Below, one piece after another: positions 6,245-15,987 of a stretch of 64,000 nucleotides of DNA. The stretch covers positions 248,001 through 312,000 of the forward strand of contig NZ_JADQDR010000003.1 in assembly GCF_015694705.1 (NCBI RefSeq), in the 5' to 3' direction. Positions within the stretch are counted from its first letter, which is position 1. Every line of letters starts with the position of its first letter. The notes below the pieces were generated by a model. It saw nothing but the letters and a program-made list of their open reading frames with translations, did no database searches and had not been told where the DNA came from. The DNA comes from Pontibacter rufus. Lineage in GTDB: Bacteria; Bacteroidota; Bacteroidia; Cytophagales; Hymenobacteraceae. A program made the position numbers and the translations under genes.

Positions 6245-9200
6245 ATGAAACATAACGATGCACTTGACCAGTTGCTGCATCAGTTGCAGGCGTTTAAACG
6301 CAAATTTTACCGAAACATGCTGCTGCGCGGCGGCATCTTTGCCATTGGCCTGCTGCTGTCGGTTTACATTGCGTACAGCTTGCTGGAGTACATGTTTTAC
6401 TTTCCGGAGTACGTGCGCGCGTTCCTGCTTTTCTCTTTTGTGGCAGTGGTGGTGTATGTTTTTGTGCGCTGGATTATACTGCCTGTCTCAGCCCTGGCCA
6501 ACCTGCGGAAACTGCTCACCGACGAACAGGCGGCGCAGCGCGTAGGCTCCCATTATCCTGATATCCATGACAAATTACTGAATGCTATTCAGCTAAAGAA
6601 CCTCGACCGCACAAATGAACTGATTGCAGCAAGTATAGAACAACGCACAGGTCAGCTCATCACTTTCCGGTTTGCGGATGCTGTTACTTACCGCGAAAAC
6701 ACACCGCTACTGAAGTACGTGGCACTGCCTGCGCTGGTAGCCCTGCTTATTGCCTTGATCTATCCCACCATATTTGTACAGGGCACCGAGCGCATCATCC
6801 ATTACAAGACGCACTACACGCCTCAGGCTCCTTTTGATTTTGTAGTGCAAAGCAATCCGCTGCAAACCTACCGTGGCGAAGATTTTGAACTGAAAGTAAA
6901 TATCACGGGTGAGGCCGTGCCAAACGAAGTATACATCAACTACAACGGCCGCCGCCAGAAGCTCAGCCAAAACGCTGACGGCGCTTATACTTATACTTTT
7001 AAGCAACTGCAAAAGCCTGTGGATTTTCAGTTGGAAGGTTCCGGGTTCTTTTCTGACGCTTATACTTTGGCTTTGCTTTCGCGGCCTAACCTCAGGGATT
7101 TTGAGATGCAGGTAACTTACCCTGCCTACCTGAAGCGCAAGCCGGAGCAGGTGCAAAACACCGGAAATGCTAATGTGCCTGAAGGCAGCACCATCACCTG
7201 GAACTTCTCGGCAACCGAAACAGATAGTATAAAATTGAATTTTGAAGCACCTGCACAACATATAATAGTAATAGCCGAAAAAGAAGGCAACCGCTTTAGC
7301 GCCAGCAAGCAGTTTAACCAGAGCCAGGACTACAGCATCAAACTCCGCAACGCGCACAGCAGTAACAAAGAGCCCATCATCTACCAGATTACCACCATTC
7401 CGGACCGAAGCCCGCAGATAAGTATAGAGCAGTTTCAGGATACGGCGCTTTATACTTTCCTGGTACTCGGTGGCGATGTGTCGGATGATTACGGGCTCAC
7501 GCGCCTAGCACTACACTACCGCCTCAGCAACGACAAAAATCCGCAGGCTAAGTATAAAACGCAGGCACTGGCGCTGAATCCGCAGCAGGTGAGCCAGACA
7601 TATTATTACCAGTGGAATACTGCTGCCCTAAACATGCAGCCCGGCGACAAGCTGGAATATTTTGTACAGGTATGGGACAACGATGGCCTGCATGGACCGA
7701 AAAGCGCGCGTACCCGCACCTTCGAATTAAAAGTGCCGGACAAGCGCGAACTGCAGAAAGAACTGAACAGTGATGCACAATCAGTTTCAAGCCAGCTGAG
7801 CCAGACGCTGAACCAGGCCAATCAACTGCAGAAAGAGCTGGCCAAATCAGAGGACAAGATGAAGACGAAGCGCGACCTGAACTGGCAGGACAAAAAGCAG
7901 TTGGAAAATCTGATGGAGAAGAAGAAGCAGTTGGAGCAGGATCTATCATCCATGAAAGATATGTTTGATCAGCTTAGCAAAAAGCAGAACATGCTCAGCG
8001 AACCCAACAAGCAACTGGCCGAGAAAGCGCAGCAACTGCAGAAACTGATGAATGACTTGCTCGATCCTGAAACCAAAAAGCTCTACGAAGAACTGGAGAA
8101 ACTGCTGCAGCAGCAACAGCCCAACGACACCGAAATGCAGAAGCTGCTTAGTAAGCTCGATAACCGCGAAAAAAACCTGGAACGCGAGATAGAGCGGGCA
8201 CTGGAGCTCTTTAAGCAGCTGCAGTTTGAGCAGAAGCTGGATAATATCTCGGAGAAGCTGAATGAGATGGCCAAAGACGAAAAGCAGCTCGCCGACAAAA
8301 CCGCGCAAAAGCAGGAAGAAAACCAACAACTGCAGGAAGAACAGAAAGAATTGCAGCAGGATTTTGAGGACGTGAAAAAGCAGATGGACGAACTCAAAGA
8401 CCTCAACCAGAAGTTGGAAAACCCCAACAGCATGGACGAACAGCAACAGCAGCAGGACCAGCAAAGTATAGAGCAGCAAATGGAACAAAGCCAGGAGCAG
8501 TTGCAGAAGGACCAGAACAAGAAAGCAAGCGAATCGCAGCAGCAGGCAGGGGAGAAGATGGAGAAGATGGCGCAGAAAATGCAGGAGATGAAAAGCAGTA
8601 TGAGTATGGCCGGCATGCAGCAGAACCTCGACAACCTGCGCGACATCCTCGAAAACCTCATCACGCTGTCCTTCGACCAGGAAGACCTGATGAAGCAGTT
8701 CCGTACCGTAAACCAAAGCGACCCGCGCTTCATTACGCTTTCGCAGCAGCAGCTTAACCTGAAGGATAACGCCAAAGTAATTGAAGATAGCCTGTTTGCA
8801 CTTTCTAAAAAGGTGTTCCAGATTCAGTCGTTCGTAACCCGCGAAGTGGCCGCCATGAACCAGAGCATGGACAACAGCATGAAGGAACTCAGCGACCGTA
8901 ATATTCCGAAGGCAAACGTGCAGCAGCAACTGGCCATGACAAGTATGAACAACCTGGCACTGATGCTGAACGATGCACTGAAGCAAATGCAGCAAGCCAT
9001 GCAGCAAATGCAGGGCAGTATGGCCGGCAAACAGAAAGGTGCCAAGCCAAAGCCCGGTGGATTGGGCGAATTGCAGCAGCAATTGAACCAAAAAATCGAA
9101 GATTTAAAAAAAGGAGGCAAAACAGGCAAGGCGCTTTCTGAAGAATTAGCTAAATTAGCTGCCGAGCAGGAAGCTCTTCGCAATGCAATGCAGGAGATGG

Positions 9201-9565
9201 AAAAGCAAGGCCAAAAACCCGGTGAAAACGGTGAAAACGGCCAAATGGGAAATATCAGTAAGATGATGGAACAAAGCGAAACCGATCTCGTTAACAAACG
9301 TTTGACCGAGCAAACCATCATGCGGCAGCGTGAAATACTGACGCGTTTGCTGGAGGCAGAGAAGGCAGCAAAGCAGCGGGAATTGGATAACAAACGGGAG
9401 GCAAAGTCAGCGCAGGAGATAGCGCGTAAAGTTCCGCCATCTTTTGAAAAGTATTTAAAAGCAAAAGAGAAGCAAACTGAATTACTCAAAACCATTCCGC
9501 CTGCTTTGTCGCCGTACTATAAGCAGAAGGTAAACGCATATTTTCAGAATATTAGTAATAATTAA
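6245..9565 (+). CDS. DUF4175 membrane protein with long Gln-rich coiled coil
   Basis: An 1106-residue protein. Two membrane segments lie at about 25-45 and 52-75, a third at about 158-178, then a large extracytoplasmic beta-rich region (about 180-500). From about 510 onward there is a very long Gln/Glu/Lys-rich coiled coil (blocks of QQQ and repeated LQKEL- and QMEQ-type heptads) up to about 1000. This is the architecture of DUF4175 proteins of Bacteroidota and Alphaproteobacteria; their function is not established and an envelope role is likely. The CAG/CTG-rich DNA leaves long open frames on the opposite strand, which are artefacts. The gene starts after a strong Shine-Dalgarno and is followed closely by the RsbW-like gene, so the two may share a transcript. 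Confidence 0.85.
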   Translation: MKHNDALDQLLHQLQAFKRKFYRNMLLRGGIFAIGLLLSVYIAYSLLEYMFYFPEYVRAFLLFSFVAVVVYVFVRWIILPVSALANLRKLLTDEQAAQRVGSHYPDIHDKLLNAIQLKNLDRTNELIAASIEQRTGQLITFRFADAVTYRENTPLLKYVALPALVALLIALIYPTIFVQGTERIIHYKTHYTPQAPFDFVVQSNPLQTYRGEDFELKVNITGEAVPNEVYINYNGRRQKLSQNADGAYTYTFKQLQKPVDFQLEGSGFFSDAYTLALLSRPNLRDFEMQVTYPAYLKRKPEQVQNTGNANVPEGSTITWNFSATETDSIKLNFEAPAQHIIVIAEKEGNRFSASKQFNQSQDYSIKLRNAHSSNKEPIIYQITTIPDRSPQISIEQFQDTALYTFLVLGGDVSDDYGLTRLALHYRLSNDKNPQAKYKTQALALNPQQVSQTYYYQWNTAALNMQPGDKLEYFVQVWDNDGLHGPKSARTRTFELKVPDKRELQKELNSDAQSVSSQLSQTLNQANQLQKELAKSEDKMKTKRDLNWQDKKQLENLMEKKKQLEQDLSSMKDMFDQLSKKQNMLSEPNKQLAEKAQQLQKLMNDLLDPETKKLYEELEKLLQQQQPNDTEMQKLLSKLDNREKNLEREIERALELFKQLQFEQKLDNISEKLNEMAKDEKQLADKTAQKQEENQQLQEEQKELQQDFEDVKKQMDELKDLNQKLENPNSMDEQQQQQDQQSIEQQMEQSQEQLQKDQNKKASESQQQAGEKMEKMAQKMQEMKSSMSMAGMQQNLDNLRDILENLITLSFDQEDLMKQFRTVNQSDPRFITLSQQQLNLKDNAKVIEDSLFALSKKVFQIQSFVTREVAAMNQSMDNSMKELSDRNIPKANVQQQLAMTSMNNLALMLNDALKQMQQAMQQMQGSMAGKQKGAKPKPGGLGELQQQLNQKIEDLKKGGKTGKALSEELAKLAAEQEALRNAMQEMEKQGQKPGENGENGQMGNISKMMEQSETDLVNKRLTEQTIMRQREILTRLLEAEKAAKQRELDNKREAKSAQEIARKVPPSFEKYLKAKEKQTELLKTIPPALSPYYKQKVNAYFQNISNN

Positions 9566-9593
9566 GCAACCATAGTTTCACTTAACGATTAAT

Positions 9594-10019
9594 ATGAATC
9601 AGGTTAAAATTCAGATTCCTTCCCTAATCGAAAACATCAGAGTAGTAGAAAGCTTTATCGACAATTCCAGAGAAGAATTCGAGTTTGAAGATGACATTTA
9701 TGGCAACATTATGGTTGCTGTTACAGAGTCAGTAAATAACGCTATCCGCCACGGGAACAAGTTTGACAAAGACAAAAACGTATTTCTTACCCTACAGGTA
9801 GAAGACAATAAACTTCTGTTTGAGGTAGAAGATGAAGGGCCGGGTTTTGATTATGAGCACCTGCCTGATCCAACCGCTCCTGAAAACCTGGAGAGCCCCG
9901 GCGGGCGCGGCATCTTTCTGATGCGTAATCTCTGCGATGAAGTTAATTTTGCAGCAAGCGGCAAAAAGGTACAACTGATATTTAATATCTCTACCTCCCA
10001 AAATGGATTATCCAATTGA
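9594..10019 (+). CDS. RsbW-like anti-sigma factor ATPase
   Basis: A 141-residue GHKL (histidine-kinase-like) ATPase. The N box is TESVNNAIRHGNK (Asn48/Asn49), the G1 box is DEGPGF (80-85) and the G2 box is GGRGIFLM (103-110). Stand-alone domains of this kind are serine kinases of the RsbW/SpoIIAB type that phosphorylate an anti-sigma-factor antagonist and bind a sigma factor or other partner. No partner gene (STAS-domain antagonist or sigma factor) is next to it; in Bacteroidota this gene typically stands beside ybeY. It overlaps ybeY by 17 bases, so the two are translationally coupled. Confidence 0.88.
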   Translation: MNQVKIQIPSLIENIRVVESFIDNSREEFEFEDDIYGNIMVAVTESVNNAIRHGNKFDKDKNVFLTLQVEDNKLLFEVEDEGPGFDYEHLPDPTAPENLESPGGRGIFLMRNLCDEVNFAASGKKVQLIFNISTSQNGLSN

Positions 10020-10431
10020 GTTTTTTAGTGAGGAAATCGATTTCAGCCTAAAAGAACCTGAGCAGGTTGCAGATTGGATCGCTACAGTTATCAAACAGCA
10101 TGGGCAGGAACTGGGCAGCCTTACTTATATTTTCTGCTCTGATGATTACCTCCACAAAATGAACGTGGAGTACCTCGCCCACGATACGCTTACAGACATC
10201 ATCACCTTCAATACTGCCGATGAAGACGGCATTATTGAAGGTGATGTTTTTATAAGCATAGACCGCGTGCGCGACAATGCATCTGACGCCGGCACTTCTT
10301 TTATAGACGAACTGCACCGGGTTATCATACATGGTGTACTTCACCTGCTGGGTTTTAAAGATAAGTCTGAACACGACGAGGCACTTATGCGCAAAGAAGA
10401 GGATTCTTCGTTATCTTTGCGAAAGTTTTAA
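10003..10431 (+). CDS. ybeY: rRNA maturation RNase YbeY
   Basis: A 142-residue YbeY metalloprotein, a cytoplasmic endoribonuclease for 16S rRNA 3'-end maturation and ribosome quality control. The core motif [10 protein letters not shown] is present, and HGVLHLLGF supplies the first two zinc ligands (His110, His114). The third position of the usual HGxLHLxGxDH motif is not His here; the sequence reads FKDKSEH, with the next His at 124. This pattern (KDK) looks like the Bacteroidota variant rather than damage, but I judge that from memory. The start overlaps the RsbW-like gene by 17 bases. A -7 box for mnmG lies inside its 3' end. Confidence 0.92.
   Translation: MDYPIEFFSEEIDFSLKEPEQVADWIATVIKQHGQELGSLTYIFCSDDYLHKMNVEYLAHDTLTDIITFNTADEDGIIEGDVFISIDRVRDNASDAGTSFIDELHRVIIHGVLHLLGFKDKSEHDEALMRKEEDSSLSLRKF
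10412..10419 (+). promoter_or_regulatory. Bacteroidota -7 box, likely mnmG promoter
   Basis: TATCTTTG matches TAnnTTTG and lies at the very end of ybeY, 76 bases before the mnmG ATG. It would give a leader that includes a small ATACGGA/TCCGTAT hairpin (10436-10459) and the parS palindrome. Confidence 0.55.
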
Positions 10432-10460
10432 CCTCATACGGAATTACAAACCTCCGTATC

Positions 10461-10478
10461 ATGTTTCACGTGAAACAT
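10461..10478. other. parS: parS centromere site (ParB binding)
   Basis: TGTTTCACGTGAAACA at 10462-10477 is a perfect 16-base palindrome and an exact match to the bacterial parS consensus; one more pair (A..T) extends it to 18 bases. Chromosomal parS sites cluster near the replication origin and load ParB for segregation and SMC recruitment. It lies in the mnmG leader, 18 bases before the ATG, so bound ParB could also affect mnmG expression. No parA or parB gene is in the window. Confidence 0.88.
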
Positions 10479-10495
10479 CTTTAATAACCAGATCC

Positions 10496-12358
10496 ATGTT
10501 TCCAGAATACGATATTATAGTTGTAGGAGCCGGGCACGCCGGCTGTGAAGCCGCTGCCGCTGCTGCCAAAATGGGTTCTAAGGTACTGCTGGCAACAATG
10601 AACATGAACACTATCGCGCAGATGTCGTGTAACCCGGCTATGGGTGGTGTGGCAAAAGGCCAGATAGTACGTGAAGTTGATGCGCTAGGTGGTATGAGCG
10701 GCATCATTACCGACAAGACCATGATCCAGTTTCGCATGCTCAATAAGTCCAAAGGTCCTGCCATGTGGAGCCCGCGTGCGCAAAGTGACCGAATGCGCTT
10801 CGCCGAAGCCTGGCGCCTGATCCTGGAACAAACCGAGAACATAGACTTCTGGCAGGACATGGTAACAGGCATTATGGTAGAGGGCGGTAAAGCCGCCGGC
10901 ATCCGTACAAGCCTGGGGATAACCATACCTGGGAAAGCCGTTGTTTTAACCAATGGCACCTTTCTGAATGGTATTATCCACATCGGGGAGAAGCAACTGG
11001 GAGGTGGCCGCGCCGCAGAAAAAGCAGCAAAAGGCATTACGGAACAACTGGTAGAACTAGGATTCGAAGCAGGCCGCATGAAGACCGGAACGCCACCACG
11101 CGTAGATGGCCGAAGCTTGGATTACTCTCGTATGGAAGAACAGTATGGCGACGAGAACCCATCCAAATTCTCTTACACCGATACTGAGCCCTTAAAAACA
11201 CAGCGCAGCTGCTATATCACTTACACTAATCCGGAAGTGCATGAAATCCTGAAAACTGGATTTGAGAAATCGCCTATGTTTCAGGGCCGCATTCAGGGAT
11301 TGGGGCCACGTTACTGCCCAAGTATAGAAGATAAAATTAACCGCTTTGCTGATCGTGACCGCCACCAGATTTTTGTGGAGCCGGAAGGATGGAGCACGGT
11401 AGAAGTATACGTAAACGGCTTTTCGAGCTCTTTGCCGGAAGACGTGCAACTGAAAGCGCTTCGTAAGATAGTTGGTTTTGAAAAGGCCAAAATGTTCCGG
11501 CCGGGTTATGCTATCGAGTATGATTTCTTTCCGCCTACACAACTGAACCTGACGCTGGAAACAAAGCTGGTGGCCAACCTATACTTTGCCGGACAGATAA
11601 ACGGCACAACCGGTTATGAAGAAGCCGCCTGCCAGGGACTGATGGCAGGCATCAATGCGCATAACAAAGTCAACGACAAGGCGCCGTTTGTACTCAAGCG
11701 CTCTGAAGCTTACATCGGCGTGCTGATAGACGACCTGGTAAACAAAGGTACCAACGAGCCGTACCGCATGTTCACCTCACGCGCCGAGCACCGCATTTTG
11801 CTACGCCAGGACAATGCCGATATCCGCCTGACAAAGCTCGGTTATGACCTGGGCCTGGCAGACGAAAGCAGGTTAAAAGCTGTGGATAAGAAGATCCGCG
11901 AAACAGCCGAAATCATTGCCTATCTGAATAATAAGCCTCTTGAGCCCGGAGATATCAACAGCATGCTGGAAGAACTCGGCTCCGCACCAATCTCAGAAAA
12001 GCAGCGTGCCGGCCAGCTCATCAAGCGCCCGAATATCGAGATTGAACACCTGGCTGCAGCAGTGCCATCCATTGGAGAGTACCTCAGCAAGTTTCAGAAG
12101 AATAGTGTAGAGCAGGCAGGCATCGCCGTGAAGTATGAAAGCTATATTGAAAAAGAGCACATGATGGCCGGCAAGATGAGCGAGCTCGAAAACTATAGTA
12201 TAAAAGAGAAAATAGATTATCGTAACATACCTGCTTTATCAGCAGAGGCAAAAGAAAAACTGCTGAAGATAAACCCCGAAACAATCGGGCAGGCTTCCAG
12301 AATCAGCGGTGTAACGCCGGCTGATATTTCAGTATTAATGGTATACCTCGGAAAATAA
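10496..12358 (+). CDS. mnmG: tRNA uridine-5-carboxymethylaminomethyl modification enzyme MnmG
   Basis: I place the start at ATG 10496, giving 620 residues. The open frame continues upstream to 10331, but that part reads through the end of ybeY in another frame and has no family similarity. The product begins [20 protein letters not shown], the FAD-binding GxGxxG motif of MnmG (GidA). Further on come the family landmarks [51 protein letters not shown] and TSRAEHRI. With MnmE it makes the cmnm5 modification at the wobble uridine of tRNAs in the cytoplasm. The leader holds a parS site, as in other bacteria where gidA is close to the origin. The next gene starts at the base after its stop codon. 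Confidence 0.97.
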   Translation: MFPEYDIIVVGAGHAGCEAAAAAAKMGSKVLLATMNMNTIAQMSCNPAMGGVAKGQIVREVDALGGMSGIITDKTMIQFRMLNKSKGPAMWSPRAQSDRMRFAEAWRLILEQTENIDFWQDMVTGIMVEGGKAAGIRTSLGITIPGKAVVLTNGTFLNGIIHIGEKQLGGGRAAEKAAKGITEQLVELGFEAGRMKTGTPPRVDGRSLDYSRMEEQYGDENPSKFSYTDTEPLKTQRSCYITYTNPEVHEILKTGFEKSPMFQGRIQGLGPRYCPSIEDKINRFADRDRHQIFVEPEGWSTVEVYVNGFSSSLPEDVQLKALRKIVGFEKAKMFRPGYAIEYDFFPPTQLNLTLETKLVANLYFAGQINGTTGYEEAACQGLMAGINAHNKVNDKAPFVLKRSEAYIGVLIDDLVNKGTNEPYRMFTSRAEHRILLRQDNADIRLTKLGYDLGLADESRLKAVDKKIRETAEIIAYLNNKPLEPGDINSMLEELGSAPISEKQRAGQLIKRPNIEIEHLAAAVPSIGEYLSKFQKNSVEQAGIAVKYESYIEKEHMMAGKMSELENYSIKEKIDYRNIPALSAEAKEKLLKINPETIGQASRISGVTPADISVLMVYLGK

Positions 12359-13246
12359 ATGACCTACGAAAGACTGGAATATTGCCCGGTATGCGGCAAA
12401 GGCGAGTTCAAAAACTTTTTAGTGGTTGCGGATAATGCTGTATCAAAAGAGAGCTTCGTGATTGTGGAATGTGAGAACTGCCATTTTAAGTTTACCAACC
12501 CACGACCTGATGCCGAAAGTATCGGAGCTTATTATGAATCAGAAGATTATATCTCGCACAGCAATACCAAAGACGGGCTTATCAACAAGGCGTATCATGT
12601 GGTACGCTCCATCACAACCAAACAAAAGGTAGAGCTCATCAACAAGTATGTTCCCGCCAAAGGCAATGTGCTGGATTATGGCTGCGGTACCGGCGTATTT
12701 CTGACGGCCTGCAAAAAGGATGGCTGGGAGGTGAGAGGCGTAGAACCAAACGAAAAGGCGAGACAAATTGCCGCTGCAGATACAGGTGAGATAATTGCCA
12801 CTGACCTGCAGGACATTGAAGGCGAGAAGTATGACATCATTACACTCTGGCATGTGCTGGAACACATCCATACTTTAAACGAAACCATAGACCAGCTCAT
12901 TGACTGCCTGCAGGACGATGGCACGCTGATAATAGCTGTTCCGAACGCCGACTCGCATGATGCGCAGCAGTATAAGGAAAACTGGGCCGCTTACGATGTA
13001 CCCCGTCACCTGTACCACTTTACGCAGGTTACCATGAAGCGCTTTCTGAAGAAGCACAGGATGAACCTGGAAGAGGTGCTGCCAATGAAGTTTGACGCTT
13101 ACTACGTTAGTATGCTCAGCGAAAAACACAAACAAGGCAAAGCCAGCATGCTCACAAGCGTAATGAACGGGTATAAATCAAACAGCCACGCAGAAAAAAA
13201 CGGCAACGATTACTCAAGCCTTATCTTTGTAGCGAAAAAGAAGTAA
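12359..13246 (+). CDS. Class I SAM-dependent methyltransferase with N-terminal zinc ribbon
   Basis: A 295-residue protein. Residues 9-12 (CPVC) and 38-41 (CENC) form a small zinc-ribbon-like head. A Rossmann methyltransferase domain of the type 11/12 class follows, with the SAM motif VLDYGCGTGVFL and the later DIITLWHVLEHIH. The substrate is not readable; relatives act on small molecules, quinones or cell-surface sugars. The ATG directly abuts the mnmG stop codon, so both are on one transcript. The -7 box of the next gene lies inside its 3' end. Confidence 0.88.
   Translation: MTYERLEYCPVCGKGEFKNFLVVADNAVSKESFVIVECENCHFKFTNPRPDAESIGAYYESEDYISHSNTKDGLINKAYHVVRSITTKQKVELINKYVPAKGNVLDYGCGTGVFLTACKKDGWEVRGVEPNEKARQIAAADTGEIIATDLQDIEGEKYDIITLWHVLEHIHTLNETIDQLIDCLQDDGTLIIAVPNADSHDAQQYKENWAAYDVPRHLYHFTQVTMKRFLKKHRMNLEEVLPMKFDAYYVSMLSEKHKQGKASMLTSVMNGYKSNSHAEKNGNDYSSLIFVAKKK
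13222..13229 (+). promoter_or_regulatory. Bacteroidota -7 box for the Ig-like lipoprotein gene
   Basis: TATCTTTG fits TAnnTTTG. It lies at the end of the methyltransferase gene, 87 bases upstream of the next ATG at 13317. Confidence 0.45.
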
Positions 13247-13316
13247 AGAATCTGAAGTATAAAGCAGAGAAGGCAAGCGAAAGTTTGCCTCTTTTGTTTT
13301 AGCAAGAACCCCGAAA

Positions 13317-14927
13317 ATGAAGATATACTCCCTACTTTTAACAGCCGCAGCAGCCCTGGGCATTTGTTCCTGTGCCAGTATCAGCAGCCCCGACGGCGGG
13401 CCCAAAGATCTGGCCGCCCCCATTCTGGTGAGCAGCAGCCCCAAAAGCCAGCAACTAAATGTAACAGGCAAAACCATAAGCCTCACCTTTAATGAGTTGA
13501 TACAGGCAAAGAACCTGACACGTGAATTGTTAATTACCCCGAATACCGGTAACAAGTACGAAGTTAAAACTGATAAAGAAACGATTACGCTGGAGTTTGA
13601 AGAGCCGCTGCAGGAGAACACCACCTATACTTTAAACTTCAGGGAAGGCCTGACTGATATTACGGAAAGCAACGTAGCACAAGGCTTGAAGCTGGCCTTT
13701 AGTACGGGTACCTTTATCGACTCCAGCAAAGTGGCCGGAACAGTAGTGGAGTTGCTGACTCAGGAGCCGGAAATAGGAGCTATTGTAGCATTATATCCCG
13801 CTGCCGATACGCTTAACATTAGAGAGGATTTACCTTATTACCAGGCGCAGGCAGACTCATCAGGCAGCTTCTTTTTTGAGAATATAAAAGAGGGAGATTA
13901 CCGCATGTACGCGTTGATAGATAAGAACAAAAACTCTAAGTATGATAATGAGAATGAGAAAATAGGCTATTTGTCCACAACCGTTCATGTTTCGCCAACC
14001 ACCGAACCAGTAAAGCTTCAGACCGTCCGGATTGATACAAAGAAGCCTATCCTGCTCCGCCGCGAGAACTATACCGACCGCTTCATAGCCAACTACAACG
14101 AGGGCATCCAAACCTTTAGCGCCCGTCCTCTGGAGCAGCCAACTGACAGTATTTATTTTAAACCGGGTATAGACGGCAAAGCATTTCAGCTGTTTAAAAC
14201 GCAGACCTTTGCTGGTGGAAAAGCAATTCTATCAGCTGTTGATACGGCGGGCAATATGGCCATAGATACACTGCAGATAGAATTTACAGGCAAGCGCGCG
14301 CAGTTAATAAAAGGTGCACAGCTAAAAGTTACCAACAAAAGCGATGGCGATTACAGCGCCGGGCAAACAGTAACAATAGAGCTTGAAACACCGGTGAATA
14401 TAACGGGCACAGAACCGATAAGTATAATGGCTGACTCGGTGCTGCTGCAGAAACTGAAGTACCCGGAGGAGATTACCCTGGATCCCTCAAAAACAGAACT
14501 GCGCTTTCAACTGCCTGCTATCAAATCCAACAACAGACAACTGAGCTTATTATTAGACAGCACAGCAATAGTTCCGCTGCAGGGAGAAGCTTTGAAGTTT
14601 AAAGCCTTGCCCATTGCTATATCAGAAACAAGCGGCACAGGTAGTATAAAGGGAATGGTAAATACAGAAGAAACTTCCTTTATCGTTCAGCTGCTGAACA
14701 TGGATTATGTGCCTATAGCCGAAATAGCTAATAAGAAGAAATTTGCTTTCCCTAAGCTGGAGCCGGGGCAGTATCGCATCCGGGTGTTGGTCGACGAAAA
14801 CAAGAACGGGAGCTGGGATAAACCCGATCCGGAACTAAAAAAACCCATGGAGCAGGTATATTTCTATCCGCAGCCCATTGATGTAAGAGCCAACTGGGAT
14901 GTAGAAGATATCAAGCTAGAATTCTAA
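13317..14927 (+). CDS. Ig-like domain lipoprotein
   Basis: A 536-residue exported protein. The N-terminus has a lysine, a hydrophobic core and LGICSCAS, a lipobox-like end (Cys19 the likely lipidated residue), followed by SSPDGGPKD. Residues about 35-130 form a Big_5/SbsA-type Ig-like domain (PKSQQLNVTGKTISLTFNE) common in Bacteroidota surface lipoproteins. Further beta-rich repeats follow, with two carboxypeptidase-regulatory-like segments that read YRMYALIDKNKNSKYD and YRIRVLVDENKNGSWD. The second lies near the C-terminus. Probably an outer-membrane structural or scaffolding lipoprotein; the precise role is unknown. It is monocistronic, with its own -7 box and a strong terminator. Confidence 0.85.
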   Translation: MKIYSLLLTAAAALGICSCASISSPDGGPKDLAAPILVSSSPKSQQLNVTGKTISLTFNELIQAKNLTRELLITPNTGNKYEVKTDKETITLEFEEPLQENTTYTLNFREGLTDITESNVAQGLKLAFSTGTFIDSSKVAGTVVELLTQEPEIGAIVALYPAADTLNIREDLPYYQAQADSSGSFFFENIKEGDYRMYALIDKNKNSKYDNENEKIGYLSTTVHVSPTTEPVKLQTVRIDTKKPILLRRENYTDRFIANYNEGIQTFSARPLEQPTDSIYFKPGIDGKAFQLFKTQTFAGGKAILSAVDTAGNMAIDTLQIEFTGKRAQLIKGAQLKVTNKSDGDYSAGQTVTIELETPVNITGTEPISIMADSVLLQKLKYPEEITLDPSKTELRFQLPAIKSNNRQLSLLLDSTAIVPLQGEALKFKALPIAISETSGTGSIKGMVNTEETSFIVQLLNMDYVPIAEIANKKKFAFPKLEPGQYRIRVLVDENKNGSWDKPDPELKKPMEQVYFYPQPIDVRANWDVEDIKLEF

Positions 14928-14950
14928 AATCGCTTAATCAGCAAAGTAAA

Positions 14951-14977
14951 GGGAGACCAGTTTGGTCTCCCTTTTTT
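14951..14977 (+). terminator. Rho-independent terminator
   Basis: The stem GGGAGACCA / TGGTCTCCC with a three-base loop is followed by six T, 24 bases after the stop codon of the lipoprotein gene. Confidence 0.92.
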
Positions 14978-15987
14978 ATTGCGAGCTGTTACGGTATTAG
15001 GCAAAGGAAGGCAGCGCAGAAGTGCTGGCCACGCCATGTTGCTTATAAACGTAAAGCCAATACCACCGCAATTATTGCCACAGCTGATTTATACTTAATA
15101 ATTACATCACGTCGCCTATACTTTAATTTGGTAAAATAAACTGCAGAAGAGCATTATAAGGGAAGACAACACGTAAGCACACGCAAATTCTCCTGGCATA
15201 AACCTAAACCGGAGCAATGTGTAAATGCCCAAACGTCTTATACATTCAGACCTACGCTGTTTCCTTTGCAAAAACTTGCTCTCAAACATTTACACTCAAG
15301 CCATCAACTGCTCTGCCACAAGCCGGATTTCTCTGGTGTGTAAAATAAGTGCCTGATTACACTGCCGGAATAAACAGGAAAAGAAAAATCATTTCGCACG
15401 TAAAAAGAAGCGCTGGCCTGAATAAGTGTAGAAAACCTGCCCATTATTTAGATAAAAGAAACAGATAAGAGAAATCCACAAAGGCGTGGGTATAACTGTG
15501 GATAAGCGTGGGTAATCAGGCGGATAATTTACACACCTGACCGGAGGCAATAGGCGAAATGCCCGTGGAACATCAAAAAAGTGGACAAAGGTGTACAAAT
15601 GAGCTGCCTGGAACAGGCTTTCCACGCGTATGTAAACCGTGTATAAAGAAATACACATTAAATTATAAAAAGTGGAAAAGTAGCTTAAAGATTTGACAGC
15701 TAAATTAATAAACAAAAAGAGCCTGTGGAACACTTGGTGAAAAACAAAAGGAATGTAAACAAGTTGTATACTTTACACAAAATTGAGTATAGTTATACAC
15801 TTATTAACACACATAACAATGAAAGAAAGATTCTTTAAAGAATTTAATTAAATAAAATTATTAGAGGTTGATGAATGTGGAAAGCGCATGGAAAGACAAA
15901 AATGTAAAAGGAAAAGCCATCAGTTACACAGATCAATCACCAGAAAAAAAGTATATTTAAAGGCAAGGCCTGAAAAGATTATAAAAA
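14978..15987. other. oriC: Gene-free AT-rich kilobase, candidate replication origin
   Basis: No credible gene lies in this kilobase. Against the consensus TTWTNCACA I find two perfect DnaA-box-like sites (15337-15345 and 15497-15505, both on the minus strand). Six more have one mismatch: 15218-15226, 15527-15535, 15724-15732, 15771-15779, 15793-15801 and 15876-15884. TGTAAA or its complement TTTACA occurs at 15220, 15289, 15339, 15528, 15631, 15754, 15772 and 15903. The right side (about 15640-15960) is very AT-rich and would suit an unwinding element. GC skew changes sign across the gap and a parS site is 4.5 kb to the left. Being an origin is inference. Confidence 0.6.

Noticed and set aside
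7946-9091. 381-codon open frame antisense to the DUF4175 gene
   Set aside because: It mirrors the CAG/CTG-rich coiled-coil repeats and gives a Leu/Phe/His-rich sequence with no domain.
15389-15733. 114-codon minus-strand frame in the candidate origin
   Set aside because: It has aromatic-rich random composition, no start signal and no family; it lies across the DnaA-box-like sites.
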